DNA of 64,000 bases from Parabacteroides sp. (GCA_019417325.1 DXVO01000024.1:62001-126000); one strand, 5' to 3'; shown: positions 1 to 8,701, numbered from the stretch's first letter. Notes: generated by a model from the letters alone, not told the origin. Made by a program: numbers and translations.

Positions 1-3000
1 GACAGTATTCCACTACGTCATTGTAGCTTACACGGATAACAGGTTGTTCCGGTTTGTTTGCCGGGTAACCTTGTATCACATGGTCTTTCCATTGCTGGTC
101 AACGAAACGACTGTCATGGTCTGGGAAAATTACGTTGTACTGCTGGTTGGTAACTTCCATTTCACCCATCCAGAACGGTTTGCTGATTTTTACCTTGGTG
201 GTAGGATAAGCATCTTTCGAACCACGGTAACTACCCATTACAAACTCGCCGGCAGGAATACGGACGAATGTCATTTTCACACCCGGAGCCAGTTCAACTT
301 CCTTGCGGGTTGCTTTTTCGTCTTTCAGCATTTCTTTGATAGCAGAAGCATCAAAAGGCCATCCTTTTACTTTCAGGTTCTTTTCCTTTACAGGAGTCTC
401 CTTTTCAGGCATTTCCGGGGTAATCGGACCTTTAGCTTTCAGGTAGTCGGCATAGTCGGCGATTTCCTTCTTCCAGTCTACACCAGCACCGTTGGCATAC
501 TTATCAGTCAATTCCTTACGACGTTCAATCTGGTCGAATCCTTTATATGGGAAGTCGGTGATTTTGTTTGCATTGAAATAACCTTTATCCGGACAGTTGT
601 AATCAATCCAGTTATACAAGGTCTTCCATTCTGCATCAGTCAGTTTCACGTTATGATGACCTCTCTTCAACAAACGAACCAGTTCGCTCGTATTCGGATG
701 ATATTCGTACGGGTGAAGCACAACCATATCCCCTTCTCCACCCTGACGGTGAATATAAGGATGGAAGTTCAAATAAGAAGTGCCATAGCCTAATTTATCT
801 TTCTTACCGCCACGCAGGTCGAATGCTTTATTACCATTATGACAAGCAATACATGCACGGTCCAAAATCGGTTGTATTTCCAGATCGAATGTAAATGAAC
901 GGACACCACCTTCCGGAGCTTGCAAGGCATGAGGAGCTTTCTGTGAAGCTATTACACGCTTCGGAATAGGTATCTGGTTCTGGTCTTCATGGCAACCGAT
1001 ACAGGAAACCACCTCACCCGGTTGTCCGGTCAGCCAGCTACGCATCCACTGTACAGCCACACCGTCTTTGTCGATTGGCTGAATAGAAATCGGAGTGTTA
1101 GCAGGAACTTTGAAGATTGCGGAACCGTCTTCTTCCACAGGAACCGTACCCAAAATACGTTTGATATCCCATCCACTTTGAATACCATGCCAGTTATGGT
1201 CGGATGTAGTTTTAACATACGCATATTCATAAGCATGCAGACGGAGATATTTGACCGTACCGCGAGGTATGCCACGTAAACCTTCACCCTGGTAAATATC
1301 CTGGATAAAGATAGTAGCTTCCTTATCGTTCAGCTTTACACGGTCGGGAATTGCAGGAGGCGTAGTTGTTTTACGAACCAGCGCAGGGCTTATAAAGCCT
1401 TCGCCTTCCGATTTCATCAGGCAAGTTACGTTATCGTAAATATCCACCAGATAGATACCCCACAAAGATTGCGGGTCTAACTTAGCAGCCACCAGGAAAT
1501 ATTTATCATCCAACGGCATCGGTTTGATGAACTGAGGCCATACGCCATTTACCAATTCGTCTTTAATCAACTCGACTACCGGACGGTTACGATAAGGTAT
1601 TTCCTGTATCATCCCAGCAGTACCTTTACGTGCTTTTGTCGGATCGAAGATAATCAGACGACCGGAACGGGCAATACCGTGGTGACCGGAGATAACTCCG
1701 ATGAATGCAGACGAATGTCCCGGAAGAGGCTGAACATCGAATGTACTGTTCGGGAACATGGAACCGCTACCATAAAGGGCTTTGTTCTCTGTTCCGTCCG
1801 GATTCATATGCATGATGATACGGGAGTAATAGTGAGTAAGGTCGGTATATTCCCAACGGGTATACATCACACGACCATTATTCATGATTACCGGGTTCCA
1901 GTTTGCATCCTGGTCGAATGTCAGACGACGAAGATTCTTCTTTTCCGGAGTATAAAGTACCATATTACCTACAGGGTCATCACCACTTACACAAGGTACG
2001 CCCTGGTAACCGATATTGGAATTGGCAATGATACGACCGTCTGGCAGATAAGTACCGTCATAAAATTCCAAATCCGGCTCTTCATTCTCCACGAGAGGTT
2101 TGCATCCGGTACCATCCATCTTCACTTCATATACATTCCAACGTTTATCCGGCTGAGTCTGTGTAAACATGACACGGTCTCCGTTCCAATGCAAACGAAG
2201 GTCTGCAATAGATGATGTATTAGTCGGTTTATATACGGAACGAGTCTTTACTTCGCCACGCAAGTTTGAAAGTTCTACGATTTCAGCATCGAAACCTTCA
2301 CGGCGTGCAGACTCCTGGTTACTCCAGTTGTTTGCCTGCGTTCCCAAATCGGGAGCCATTGCCTGACGTGCACGTGAACCTAATTTATAACGGGCAGCCA
2401 CAATCTTGTCAGCATCCAGCAACGGATTACCTAAAAGTATCGTACGTTTACATTCCAATGCTTTACGGGCATCCGCCAAAGCCTGTTCGTTACCGTTATA
2501 GATACCGTCAAAACCTTTCTGCTGGAGTTTCAACAGTTCGTCATACATCGGCTGGTATTTGGCTACATCATATCCTTTCTGCTTTTTCAAGTCGGCAAAC
2601 GCCAACTTTATGGCATCTATGTTCAACCATGCCAGTTCTGTTTGAACCTCATAAACCCCCTGAACCTTTTCAAACAGTTCGAGATATTTACGGATTTGTG
2701 TATCCACATCCTTTTCAGAAGCAATGCGGGCTACTTCATTCTGATAATAAGAACCATTCTTCAGTTTGGATACCATATCCTCTACCGCCTGTTTTTCAAC
2801 AGAGGCATCCGGAGTAATCAACCAGGTATCCAGACCGTCCATTAAGGCACTCAACATGCCGATTTCGCGGGGATACTGGCTGATGAGCTTATCTCCAGTC
2901 GTCTTCGGAAAAACATTTAATGCCTGGAAATATACGCTACCGCTCTGAGAGGTATCGTCTACTCCTACTTCTGCTTCAAAGCGGACATATTTACCTCCTA

Positions 3001-3472
3001 CCGGATAAACCAGCGTGCCGTTAGCATGGCAGAATACACCATGAGGGTACAATTTACCGGCAATATATATTTCTTTATCGTACGCATTGATGTTCATTTT
3101 CGGTTTAGCCCATCCGGCTACGCCATATTCATAAGGCACTTCGTCCAACCAGACAGAGGAACCGTCGGCAGCAATCAAACGGGCATTACCCCATACAGCC
3201 TGGTCGTAGTCCGAACCGTCCGGACCTCCGGAAGTAATAAGCACAAGCTTATCCACTCCCTTCAAATCCACAACAAAAGGAGCTGCTTTCTCTTTATGCT
3301 TCACCCATCTGGAGATGACCGGCATCCCGGATTTCCGAAGCTCGGAGCGCAATTCCGATTTTGCTTTAACTGATGCATCAATCCATGTTTCCACCTTTTT
3401 CTGCTTCGGTCCGGCCGATAACAGCATGGAGGAGGAAAGGAATAATGATGCAATTAATAAGTATTTATTCAT
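1..3472 (-). CDS. HzsA-like exported multidomain haem protein with C-terminal SUMF1/FGE-type domain (partial)
   Basis: The 3' end lies outside the window; about 1157 codons are visible. The start is the ATG at 3472, followed by a signal peptide (MNKYLLIASLFLSSSMLLSA). Seen in order: an NPCBM-like beta-sandwich (about residues 50-180), a helical stretch (about 200-330), a TolB/beta-propeller-like region, two c-type haem motifs (CIGCH near residue 823, CIACH near 873) and the start of an SUMF1/formylglycine-generating-enzyme fold from about residue 1058 (IPAGEFVMGS, then FWMGEMEVTNQQY). The middle resembles hydrazine-synthase-alpha-related proteins of Planctomycetes and relatives; hydrazine chemistry is not implied. 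It is the last visible gene of the operon that begins with iclR, 27 bp after the cupin gene. The substrate is unknown. Domain calls are from motif memory and are firmest for the haem and SUMF1 parts. Confidence 0.75.
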   Translation of the reverse strand, partial: MNKYLLIASLFLSSSMLLSAGPKQKKVETWIDASVKAKSELRSELRKSGMPVISRWVKHKEKAAPFVVDLKGVDKLVLITSGGPDGSDYDQAVWGNARLIAADGSSVWLDEVPYEYGVAGWAKPKMNINAYDKEIYIAGKLYPHGVFCHANGTLVYPVGGKYVRFEAEVGVDDTSQSGSVYFQALNVFPKTTGDKLISQYPREIGMLSALMDGLDTWLITPDASVEKQAVEDMVSKLKNGSYYQNEVARIASEKDVDTQIRKYLELFEKVQGVYEVQTELAWLNIDAIKLAFADLKKQKGYDVAKYQPMYDELLKLQQKGFDGIYNGNEQALADARKALECKRTILLGNPLLDADKIVAARYKLGSRARQAMAPDLGTQANNWSNQESARREGFDAEIVELSNLRGEVKTRSVYKPTNTSSIADLRLHWNGDRVMFTQTQPDKRWNVYEVKMDGTGCKPLVENEEPDLEFYDGTYLPDGRIIANSNIGYQGVPCVSGDDPVGNMVLYTPEKKNLRRLTFDQDANWNPVIMNNGRVMYTRWEYTDLTHYYSRIIMHMNPDGTENKALYGSGSMFPNSTFDVQPLPGHSSAFIGVISGHHGIARSGRLIIFDPTKARKGTAGMIQEIPYRNRPVVELIKDELVNGVWPQFIKPMPLDDKYFLVAAKLDPQSLWGIYLVDIYDNVTCLMKSEGEGFISPALVRKTTTPPAIPDRVKLNDKEATIFIQDIYQGEGLRGIPRGTVKYLRLHAYEYAYVKTTSDHNWHGIQSGWDIKRILGTVPVEEDGSAIFKVPANTPISIQPIDKDGVAVQWMRSWLTGQPGEVVSCIGCHEDQNQIPIPKRVIASQKAPHALQAPEGGVRSFTFDLEIQPILDRACIACHNGNKAFDLRGGKKDKLGYGTSYLNFHPYIHRQGGEGDMVVLHPYEYHPNTSELVRLLKRGHHNVKLTDAEWKTLYNWIDYNCPDKGYFNANKITDFPYKGFDQIERRKELTDKYANGAGVDWKKEIADYADYLKAKGPITPEMPEKETPVKEKNLKVKGWPFDASAIKEMLKDEKATRKEVELAPGVKMTFVRIPAGEFVMGSYRGSKDAYPTTKVKISKPFWMGEMEVTNQQYNVIFPDHDSRFVDQQWKDHVIQGYPANKPEQPVIRVSYNDVVEYC

Positions 3473-3499
3473 GCGTTTAAATTTAAAGGAGAGTTGGAA

Positions 3500-4264
3500 T
3501 TAAAGCGCTGCTTTTTTATTTGTAAAGCGTAAACCATCATTGTCGTGATAGCAAGCCCATTCGTCAACGATAGCACCTTCGGGACCAGCCATCATGAAGT
3601 GGAATGTTCCCAGTTGTTTCAGACGCAATACGTCGCCAACTTTCTGAACAACGAAGTTTTTACTCTTAATCGGACCGTGCATAGCAGGGATAGCCGGAGC
3701 ATTCGGTGTCTCATCTCCTACTTCAGAGAAGTTGTAAACCCATCCTTTTTCTACCATCCATGATTCGTGTTTAGCGGGGAATTTAGTTTTTACATGTGCA
3801 TGTTCAGGAATCATCTGTCCCGGAAGCAAATAGATAGCGTGAGCAAAGTATCCGTATTCTGCATCATTTACCCAGAAGATACCCCCCATACCTACGTTTT
3901 CAAAGTCACCCAAACCGAAGTCGGTAACCCACATGTCTTTAGCCATCAGGTCTGTGAAAGGTACACCATAGAATTCAAACATATCTTTCATTGCCTTCAT
4001 AGCAACTTCTTGCTGGAATACGCCATCCTTATAGAAATCGGCGTTTGTGAACTTTTTAGAATAAGCCATCTCTTTATTAATTTTACAGTTAGTATTATCC
4101 TTGCATTCATTCTTGCAATCGGAACCGCATTGTTCCGTGCATTGTCCTTTTCCTGCTGCTGAACAGCAAGTAGCTTCACCGTTTGAGGATTTACCGCAAC
4201 ATGCAACCATTGAACTCAGTAACAGAGCAAAAGCCGCAGACTTGATAGTAAGTACTTTTTTCAT
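3500..4264 (-). CDS. Cys-rich lipoprotein with D-lyxose-isomerase-like cupin domain
   Basis: 254 aa. A hydrophobic N-terminus ends in MVAC, so Cys22 is the likely lipidated residue (the lipobox is weak, with Met at -3). A short linker follows with nine cysteines in residues 22-60, an unusual metal- or redox-type spacer. Residues about 68-250 form a cupin: PEHAH (His155, His157), a Glu in KHESW (Glu167) and His222 give the usual 2-His/Glu/His metal set. The pattern (P-E-H-x-H, then an E and G-x-V-Y) resembles bacterial D-lyxose isomerase. Sugar isomerisation is possible, but an exported, lipid-anchored isomerase would be unusual. It sits in the haem-protein operon, 58 bp after the chorismatase-like gene. 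The cupin fold is confident; the substrate is not. Confidence 0.72.
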   Translation of the reverse strand: MKKVLTIKSAAFALLLSSMVACCGKSSNGEATCCSAAGKGQCTEQCGSDCKNECKDNTNCKINKEMAYSKKFTNADFYKDGVFQQEVAMKAMKDMFEFYGVPFTDLMAKDMWVTDFGLGDFENVGMGGIFWVNDAEYGYFAHAIYLLPGQMIPEHAHVKTKFPAKHESWMVEKGWVYNFSEVGDETPNAPAIPAMHGPIKSKNFVVQKVGDVLRLKQLGTFHFMMAGPEGAIVDEWACYHDNDGLRFTNKKAAL

Positions 4265-4322
4265 TTTCTCTTGTTTGTTTATTTTAGTTAGTAATTAAAT
4301 TATTTGTGTTTCATACAAGCAA

Positions 4323-5417
4323 TTATTCAATTGCTATTCCTTCTATCTCAATCAGTAATTCATCCCGGCAAACATCTGCACACATATATGAAATAGGAAT
4401 ATTCAACCGGTAGCCTTCAAGCAGTTCGCATGCTTCTTCATAGAAAGACTTTTCCTTCAGATAAACACGGAGCATTTTCAATTTGGCATCACCAATCAAT
4501 TCTGCAATATTTTCCATTGTAATTTGTAACTGCTTTCCAAGTCCGACACCTACCAATGTTTCTTCTCCGCGGATAGCAGCCGTACCGGAGATATAAACCA
4601 GACGTCGCCCGTTGAAGGTCATACTCTTTGCACGTTCGAACTTTGGAGTTGTTTTCTGCTTGCCTGCCACTTCCAGAACCTGCTCTGAGTAGGCATGAGC
4701 AGCAATCTGCAACTTATTATCAATCGGAGTAGCATAGCAATCCGGTGAAGCGAAAACAGCAGCATCCACATCAACCAGGATTCCTCCCAGATTGGTTCCT
4801 ATACCTGTAGCCGCAGGGTATCCGTTATGCCAGTCAGCATTAGCATAAAAATCACTACGCGCGTTATTGAACATTTGATAGTGTTGGTCAGCTCCTTCAA
4901 ACTTCGTAATCTGTTCGATATAATTCCACTGACGGATAATGCTGTTGACGGGGAATCCTTCCTTTCGCAAGACCTCGCCTAACAGGCGAAGCACCTCCAC
5001 GGATTGTTGTTCTATACCGAAATTGATTACATCACCATGAAAACCTCCGGCAAACAGGAAACGCCCTTCTGCATTTTCCAACAGGACATAAGGAAATCCG
5101 GCATGATAACGGTTGGTTATACGATCGCCTTCATCAGCTTTATAACTATGAACCTCGAGTATCAAACCTGCATTCAAAGGGGGCTGTGAGACATAACTCA
5201 ACACCGGTTCATGGTTCCCATAAAACTTACGTATCTTCTCACGCAACAGTATACGGCGTGATACATATTGTTCATTATCCTTTGGCATACCGAAAAATGC
5301 CAATCGTAGTATTTGTTCATCCTGAGGCAACTGTGCAAGCAGGTTATCTACCATTACCGCAAAGTCTGCAACTTCGGTAATATATATACTATATCTTATT
5401 TTATCGCAATAGTTCAT
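4323..5417 (-). CDS. Chorismatase-like (FkbO/Hyg5/XanB2-type) RidA-fold protein
   Basis: 364 aa with no signal peptide, so probably cytoplasmic. The C-terminal third (about 270-364) is a RidA/YjgF-like domain (YISGTAAI at 275-282, then ENIAELI). The N-terminal two thirds have the signature of the chorismate-hydrolysing family: QWNYIEQI near residue 163, YQMFNNAR near 180 and PAATGIG at 201-207. Known members turn chorismate into hydroxybenzoates or a cyclohexadiene acid; many genomes carry such genes as 'Rid family' or 'pteridine-dependent deoxygenase-like'. Its ATG overlaps the stop of the upstream cytochrome gene by 4 bp (5414-5417), so translation is probably coupled. Catalytic residues were not aligned, so activity on chorismate is an inference. 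Confidence 0.7.
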   Translation of the reverse strand: MNYCDKIRYSIYITEVADFAVMVDNLLAQLPQDEQILRLAFFGMPKDNEQYVSRRILLREKIRKFYGNHEPVLSYVSQPPLNAGLILEVHSYKADEGDRITNRYHAGFPYVLLENAEGRFLFAGGFHGDVINFGIEQQSVEVLRLLGEVLRKEGFPVNSIIRQWNYIEQITKFEGADQHYQMFNNARSDFYANADWHNGYPAATGIGTNLGGILVDVDAAVFASPDCYATPIDNKLQIAAHAYSEQVLEVAGKQKTTPKFERAKSMTFNGRRLVYISGTAAIRGEETLVGVGLGKQLQITMENIAELIGDAKLKMLRVYLKEKSFYEEACELLEGYRLNIPISYMCADVCRDELLIEIEGIAIE

Positions 5418-7189
5418 AAGGAGTTAACGTATTCTGTTAATGCTTCTATATCTTTCTTTGATACTTTTTTCTCTATACCGTGCTTATACACGCTGAAAAC
5501 CTCTTCCATTGTAGCAGCACGTCCTTTAAAGAGATAAGGAGCCGTACGCCATACTTCACGTAGCGTAGGTGTATCCCATCCTTTTTCAAATTCAATTTCT
5601 TCACCTATCCGGTGCATTTTCATATCCGTATAATAAGGTCCGGAGTGGCATTCACCACATTTCAGTTTTTCAAAGACTTTACGCCCTTCTTTTGCCAACT
5701 CGGATAATTCGCCATTTACCAGATAAGGGCTGGGAACCGGACGAAGTGATTTCAGATAAGCGTCCACACACACAGCATCTTCTTCAGTAATATCGAAGAA
5801 CTGAATGAAATTGTACCCGGCACGGACGGCTACCTCTGCCGAAGCCCGGATTCCGGATATCATATTGGGAGGCGTCACATGACTGAACAACAAACTCTTA
5901 CAATTCTTCGGGTTTCCTACTCCATCATTCATCAAATCCCAGTTCATTCCATCGGTACGGGCATCTCCGGGATGACAACCATTACAGCTTTGCCAGTTTT
6001 GGAAACAATGGGAAGCATCATTAAAGAAACGTTCGCCCTTGTTTTCGGTACTTTCCTCGCGTCCGGGATTCAGGTTCTCGGATGTGACTTCGCAGGTGTT
6101 GATGTCTACGAAGTTCAGTATATCGGCAAAATAAGTCGGTATGATTAATTTATCACTTGTCAAAATCATATTACGGGGACCGTTACCTTGTAAAGGTATA
6201 CGTTTACGGATCCCATAAAGGAAAGTCAAATCGTAATCAAGCACGGACTTATCCGGGTAATTCTCAAACTTATTGAGCATTGCTTTATGGTCTATCACAC
6301 TTACTTCATGTGTTCCCGAATGAGTAATAAAGATGGATTCATCATTGCAGGCAATGCTCCAGATTCCGGCAGCACCACGCTCGGGTTCGTCAACCAACAC
6401 AGCTCCAACAAACGCTTGCTTGGCTACGTCTATCACACTGAACGCACTTGTATTCATCCAGCCCTGTTGCAACTGGGAAGTAGGAACGGCAAAACGCCCT
6501 AGGTTATGAGATACATAAATATATTTGCCATCCGGCGTAATACAGATTCCGCGCAACGCATTACTGCCATTAGCCAGTTGTATATCTTTTACCTTTTCGA
6601 AACTACCCATATCGATTACCGAAACACAAGCTGCAACATAATCTATATCCGCCCGCTGTGCCGGAAGGAAATTGGATACGAACATATACTTTCCATCCTT
6701 GCTGAATACAGCTGATTTAGGCTCACGCAATACTTTTACCGTACGTACGACTTTACGGCTCTCCGGATTGATCTCCGAAACCGTATTAGAAAACTGGTTA
6801 CATACATATATATGTTTCTTATCCGGTCCGAACATCGGATAACAAGCTCCGGAACCTGTAGGAATAGAAGCCTCTACCCTGCCCGACTCCAATAAAAGGA
6901 CCTGTAAATGACCGGTAGTACCGAAAGTAGTCACATATGCTTTATCGCCATCCAACAAAATTCCGGTAGGCTGTTCATCCATAGGGAAAGAGTGTAACAA
7001 GGCCTTGCCATCCGGTGAGAAAATATCCACACGCTTCATTCCCTTCTCGGCAATCAACATCTCTCCTTTTTCATTCAGGACTATATCCGAAGGAAAGAAT
7101 GGAGGGTTACTTGCCGATGCGAAAGAAATACAGCAACCGGCAAAGCACGCCAGCAGTGAATTCCTCAACATATATTTGTAGATTTTCAT
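5414..7189 (-). CDS. Exported YVTN beta-propeller fused to di-haem cytochrome c peroxidase-like domain
   Basis: 591 aa with a signal peptide (cleavage probably after SFASA). Residues about 28-390 are propeller repeats of the YVTN/NHL kind (GKYMFVSNF, GKYIYVSHN, EVSVIDHK). The C-terminus carries two c-type haem motifs, CNGCH (about 402-406) and CGECH (about 511-515), and ends with DTPTLREVWRTAPYLFKGR, the typical closing motif of MauG and di-haem cytochrome c peroxidases. It should act in the periplasm and depend on a cytochrome c maturation system elsewhere in the genome. The start lies 13 bp after the iclR stop, so the two are co-transcribed. Peroxidase, oxidase or electron-sink roles are all possible. 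Confidence 0.8.
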   Translation of the reverse strand: MKIYKYMLRNSLLACFAGCCISFASASNPPFFPSDIVLNEKGEMLIAEKGMKRVDIFSPDGKALLHSFPMDEQPTGILLDGDKAYVTTFGTTGHLQVLLLESGRVEASIPTGSGACYPMFGPDKKHIYVCNQFSNTVSEINPESRKVVRTVKVLREPKSAVFSKDGKYMFVSNFLPAQRADIDYVAACVSVIDMGSFEKVKDIQLANGSNALRGICITPDGKYIYVSHNLGRFAVPTSQLQQGWMNTSAFSVIDVAKQAFVGAVLVDEPERGAAGIWSIACNDESIFITHSGTHEVSVIDHKAMLNKFENYPDKSVLDYDLTFLYGIRKRIPLQGNGPRNMILTSDKLIIPTYFADILNFVDINTCEVTSENLNPGREESTENKGERFFNDASHCFQNWQSCNGCHPGDARTDGMNWDLMNDGVGNPKNCKSLLFSHVTPPNMISGIRASAEVAVRAGYNFIQFFDITEEDAVCVDAYLKSLRPVPSPYLVNGELSELAKEGRKVFEKLKCGECHSGPYYTDMKMHRIGEEIEFEKGWDTPTLREVWRTAPYLFKGRAATMEEVFSVYKHGIEKKVSKKDIEALTEYVNSL

Positions 7190-7202
7190 GGTATATTATT
7201 TG

Positions 7203-8012
7203 TTATGTTCTTTGTGCTTTACTATATCCTAACTCGGCCGAAACATTCAGGGCAACCTTTCTGATAGATTCTGCAGAAGCTCGTATCACTTCTTTTAACA
7301 GGCGGTCTTTCGGACCGGAGATCCAGATAGCACCACAAGGATACCCGGTATAATTGAATATAGGAGCTCCGATGCAGATAACGCCGCTCATTTCCTCTTC
7401 ATTATCCAACGCATATCCCTGCTTGCGGACTTTTTCCAGTTCTTCCAGATAAGTATCCCGGTCTGTAATTGTCCTGGCGTTATAACGTTCAAACTTCATA
7501 TACGATAAATAGCGATCGCGTACCGTATTAGGCAGATAAGCCATAATCGCTTTACCGGGGGCCGAACAGTGTAACTCAAACGACTTGCCAGGTGAAAGGA
7601 TGAAACGAAACGTATGATGCCCTTGTGCCTGTTCTATAAAGATTCCTTTTTCTTCTCCCAATACCCCGAAACATGCAGTTTCTTTCACTTGGTCACGCAA
7701 ATCGCGCAAACGAGGTAAAACGGTTTCCAGCAAATTATGCTCATTCAGCGACCTGAATCCCAAAGTTAATAATTTACGGGATAACTTATAACGTTTCGTC
7801 TCCTCATTATATATAAGATAGTCCAAACGGACCAAAGTATTCAGAATACGGTAAGCCGTCGTCTGCGAAATATCAAGATCAGACTTGATATTCTGCAACG
7901 TTTCCCCCTGATTATGAAATGACAAGTACTCGAGAACCGCAATTCCTTTTTCTAGATTGGGAGCCTTATAATTCTCTTCCGTCTTTTCCATATTTGGAAT
8001 ATTACTTTCCAT
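7203..8012 (-). CDS. IclR-family transcriptional regulator
   Basis: 269 aa. The N-terminal winged helix-turn-helix (about 18-80; ISQTTAYRILNTLVRLDYL) is followed by the IclR effector domain (about 95-260; HCSAPGKAIMAYLP and GVICIGAPIFNYTGYPCGAIWISGP). IclR proteins bind small acids or sugars and often govern aromatic or sugar acid catabolism. It is the first gene of the haem-protein operon (13-bp gap to the next gene) and so probably controls it and itself; operator-like palindromes overlap its start. ATG at 8012 gives the longest protein; an in-frame ATG at 7991 (seven codons later) is an equally good start and would leave the palindromes fully upstream. Confidence 0.9.
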   Translation of the reverse strand: MESNIPNMEKTEENYKAPNLEKGIAVLEYLSFHNQGETLQNIKSDLDISQTTAYRILNTLVRLDYLIYNEETKRYKLSRKLLTLGFRSLNEHNLLETVLPRLRDLRDQVKETACFGVLGEEKGIFIEQAQGHHTFRFILSPGKSFELHCSAPGKAIMAYLPNTVRDRYLSYMKFERYNARTITDRDTYLEELEKVRKQGYALDNEEEMSGVICIGAPIFNYTGYPCGAIWISGPKDRLLKEVIRASAESIRKVALNVSAELGYSKAQRT

Positions 8013-8044
8013 ATTTGAAATACTATTTCAGATTTGAATCAAAT
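7985..8044. promoter_or_regulatory. Operator-like palindrome cluster at the iclR start
   Basis: Two 13-bp palindromes with 6-bp arms and a 1-bp centre lie at 8017-8029 (GAAATACTATTTC) and 8032-8044 (ATTTGAATCAAAT). A related element, TTCCATATTT, is repeated 21 bp apart around 7986 and 8007; the first copy continues to TGGAA and is itself an inverted repeat. The position over the start of an IclR gene suggests autoregulation. No binding data. Confidence 0.45.
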
Positions 8045-8412
8045 ATAAAGTGGCAGATAGGAATCCTATTATAAAGTATGTAAAAATACGTTAAGTATGT
8101 CGTAAAGCATAAATATACAATGAACAATAAATAAAGATACTACATCTGATATCACGAACAGCTATTTATTAAAAGACCTTATCATTAGTAATTAAAGCAT
8201 ATATTCTTACAATATAATATAATGATAGTTATGAAGCCGGATACTCATAACTATGAAAAAAAAATCATAACTATGAGTATTTTTTCTCAAAGGCAAAAAA
8301 CAAAATAGGAAACCATGGTAGTCATAAATATCTATCCTGTTTAAAGGATAAAGGATTCATGCCACAACAGGTTATTTTATATTTAAAAACATACGCATTA
8401 CAAAGTTTTTAC
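8045..8412. other. AT-rich divergent intergenic region
   Basis: No coding sequence was found between iclR (minus) and the oxidoreductase operon (plus). The stretch is very AT-rich. Its only clear structure is the set of three 12-bp inverted repeats at 8223-8276, listed separately. Confidence 0.6.
8223..8276. promoter_or_regulatory. Triple near-palindromic operator-like site
   Basis: TCATAACTATGA occurs twice, exactly 20 bp apart (8245-8256 and 8265-8276). A third copy in inverted orientation with 11 of 12 matches (TGATAGTTATGA) lies at 8223-8234. Site centres are 22 and 20 bp apart, about two helical turns, so a protein could bind all three on one face of the DNA. It lies between the divergent iclR operon and the oxidoreductase operon. 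Confidence 0.45.
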
Positions 8413-8420
8413 TACCTTTG
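8413..8420 (+). promoter_or_regulatory. Bacteroidetes -7 element (TACCTTTG) for the oxidoreductase operon
   Basis: It matches the TAnnTTTG consensus of the Bacteroidetes primary sigma factor and predicts a leader of about 45 nt before the ATG at 8474. No strong -33 TTTG is visible at the usual spacing. Confidence 0.55.
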
Positions 8421-8473
8421 GCAGTCCAAGATAAGTTTTTTATACGATATCAGATTTTAAACATTATAGTATT

Positions 8474-8701
8474 ATGGCGAAAATAAAAGGAGCTGTTGTT
8501 GTAAACACAGAACGATGCAAGGGCTGTAACCTTTGTGTGGTAGCCTGCCCCTCGGACGTGTTAGAACTACACCCACGTGAAGTAAACAATAAAGGGTATC
8601 ACTACGTGTATATGAAAAACCCAGACGATTGTATCGGCTGTGCAAGCTGCGGATTAGTTTGTCCGGATGGTTGTTTAACAATTTACAAAGTAAAAATCTA
8701 A
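8474..8701 (+). CDS. 2-oxoacid:ferredoxin oxidoreductase, ferredoxin (delta) subunit
   Basis: 75 aa. Two [4Fe-4S] cluster motifs are complete: CKGCNLCVVACP (about 17-28) and CIGCASCGLVCP (about 55-66). This small protein carries electrons from the TPP subunit to free ferredoxin. It is the first gene of a delta-alpha-beta-gamma operon, the four-subunit form of 2-oxoglutarate or branched-chain 2-oxoacid oxidoreductases. The substrate cannot be read from this subunit. Confidence 0.92.
   Translation: MAKIKGAVVVNTERCKGCNLCVVACPSDVLELHPREVNNKGYHYVYMKNPDDCIGCASCGLVCPDGCLTIYKVKI

Noticed and set aside
44..3503. Several plus-strand ORFs of 60-250 codons opposite the HzsA-like gene
   Set aside because: They are antisense shadows of a clearly coding minus-strand gene with haem and SUMF1 motifs; they have no family features or promoter.
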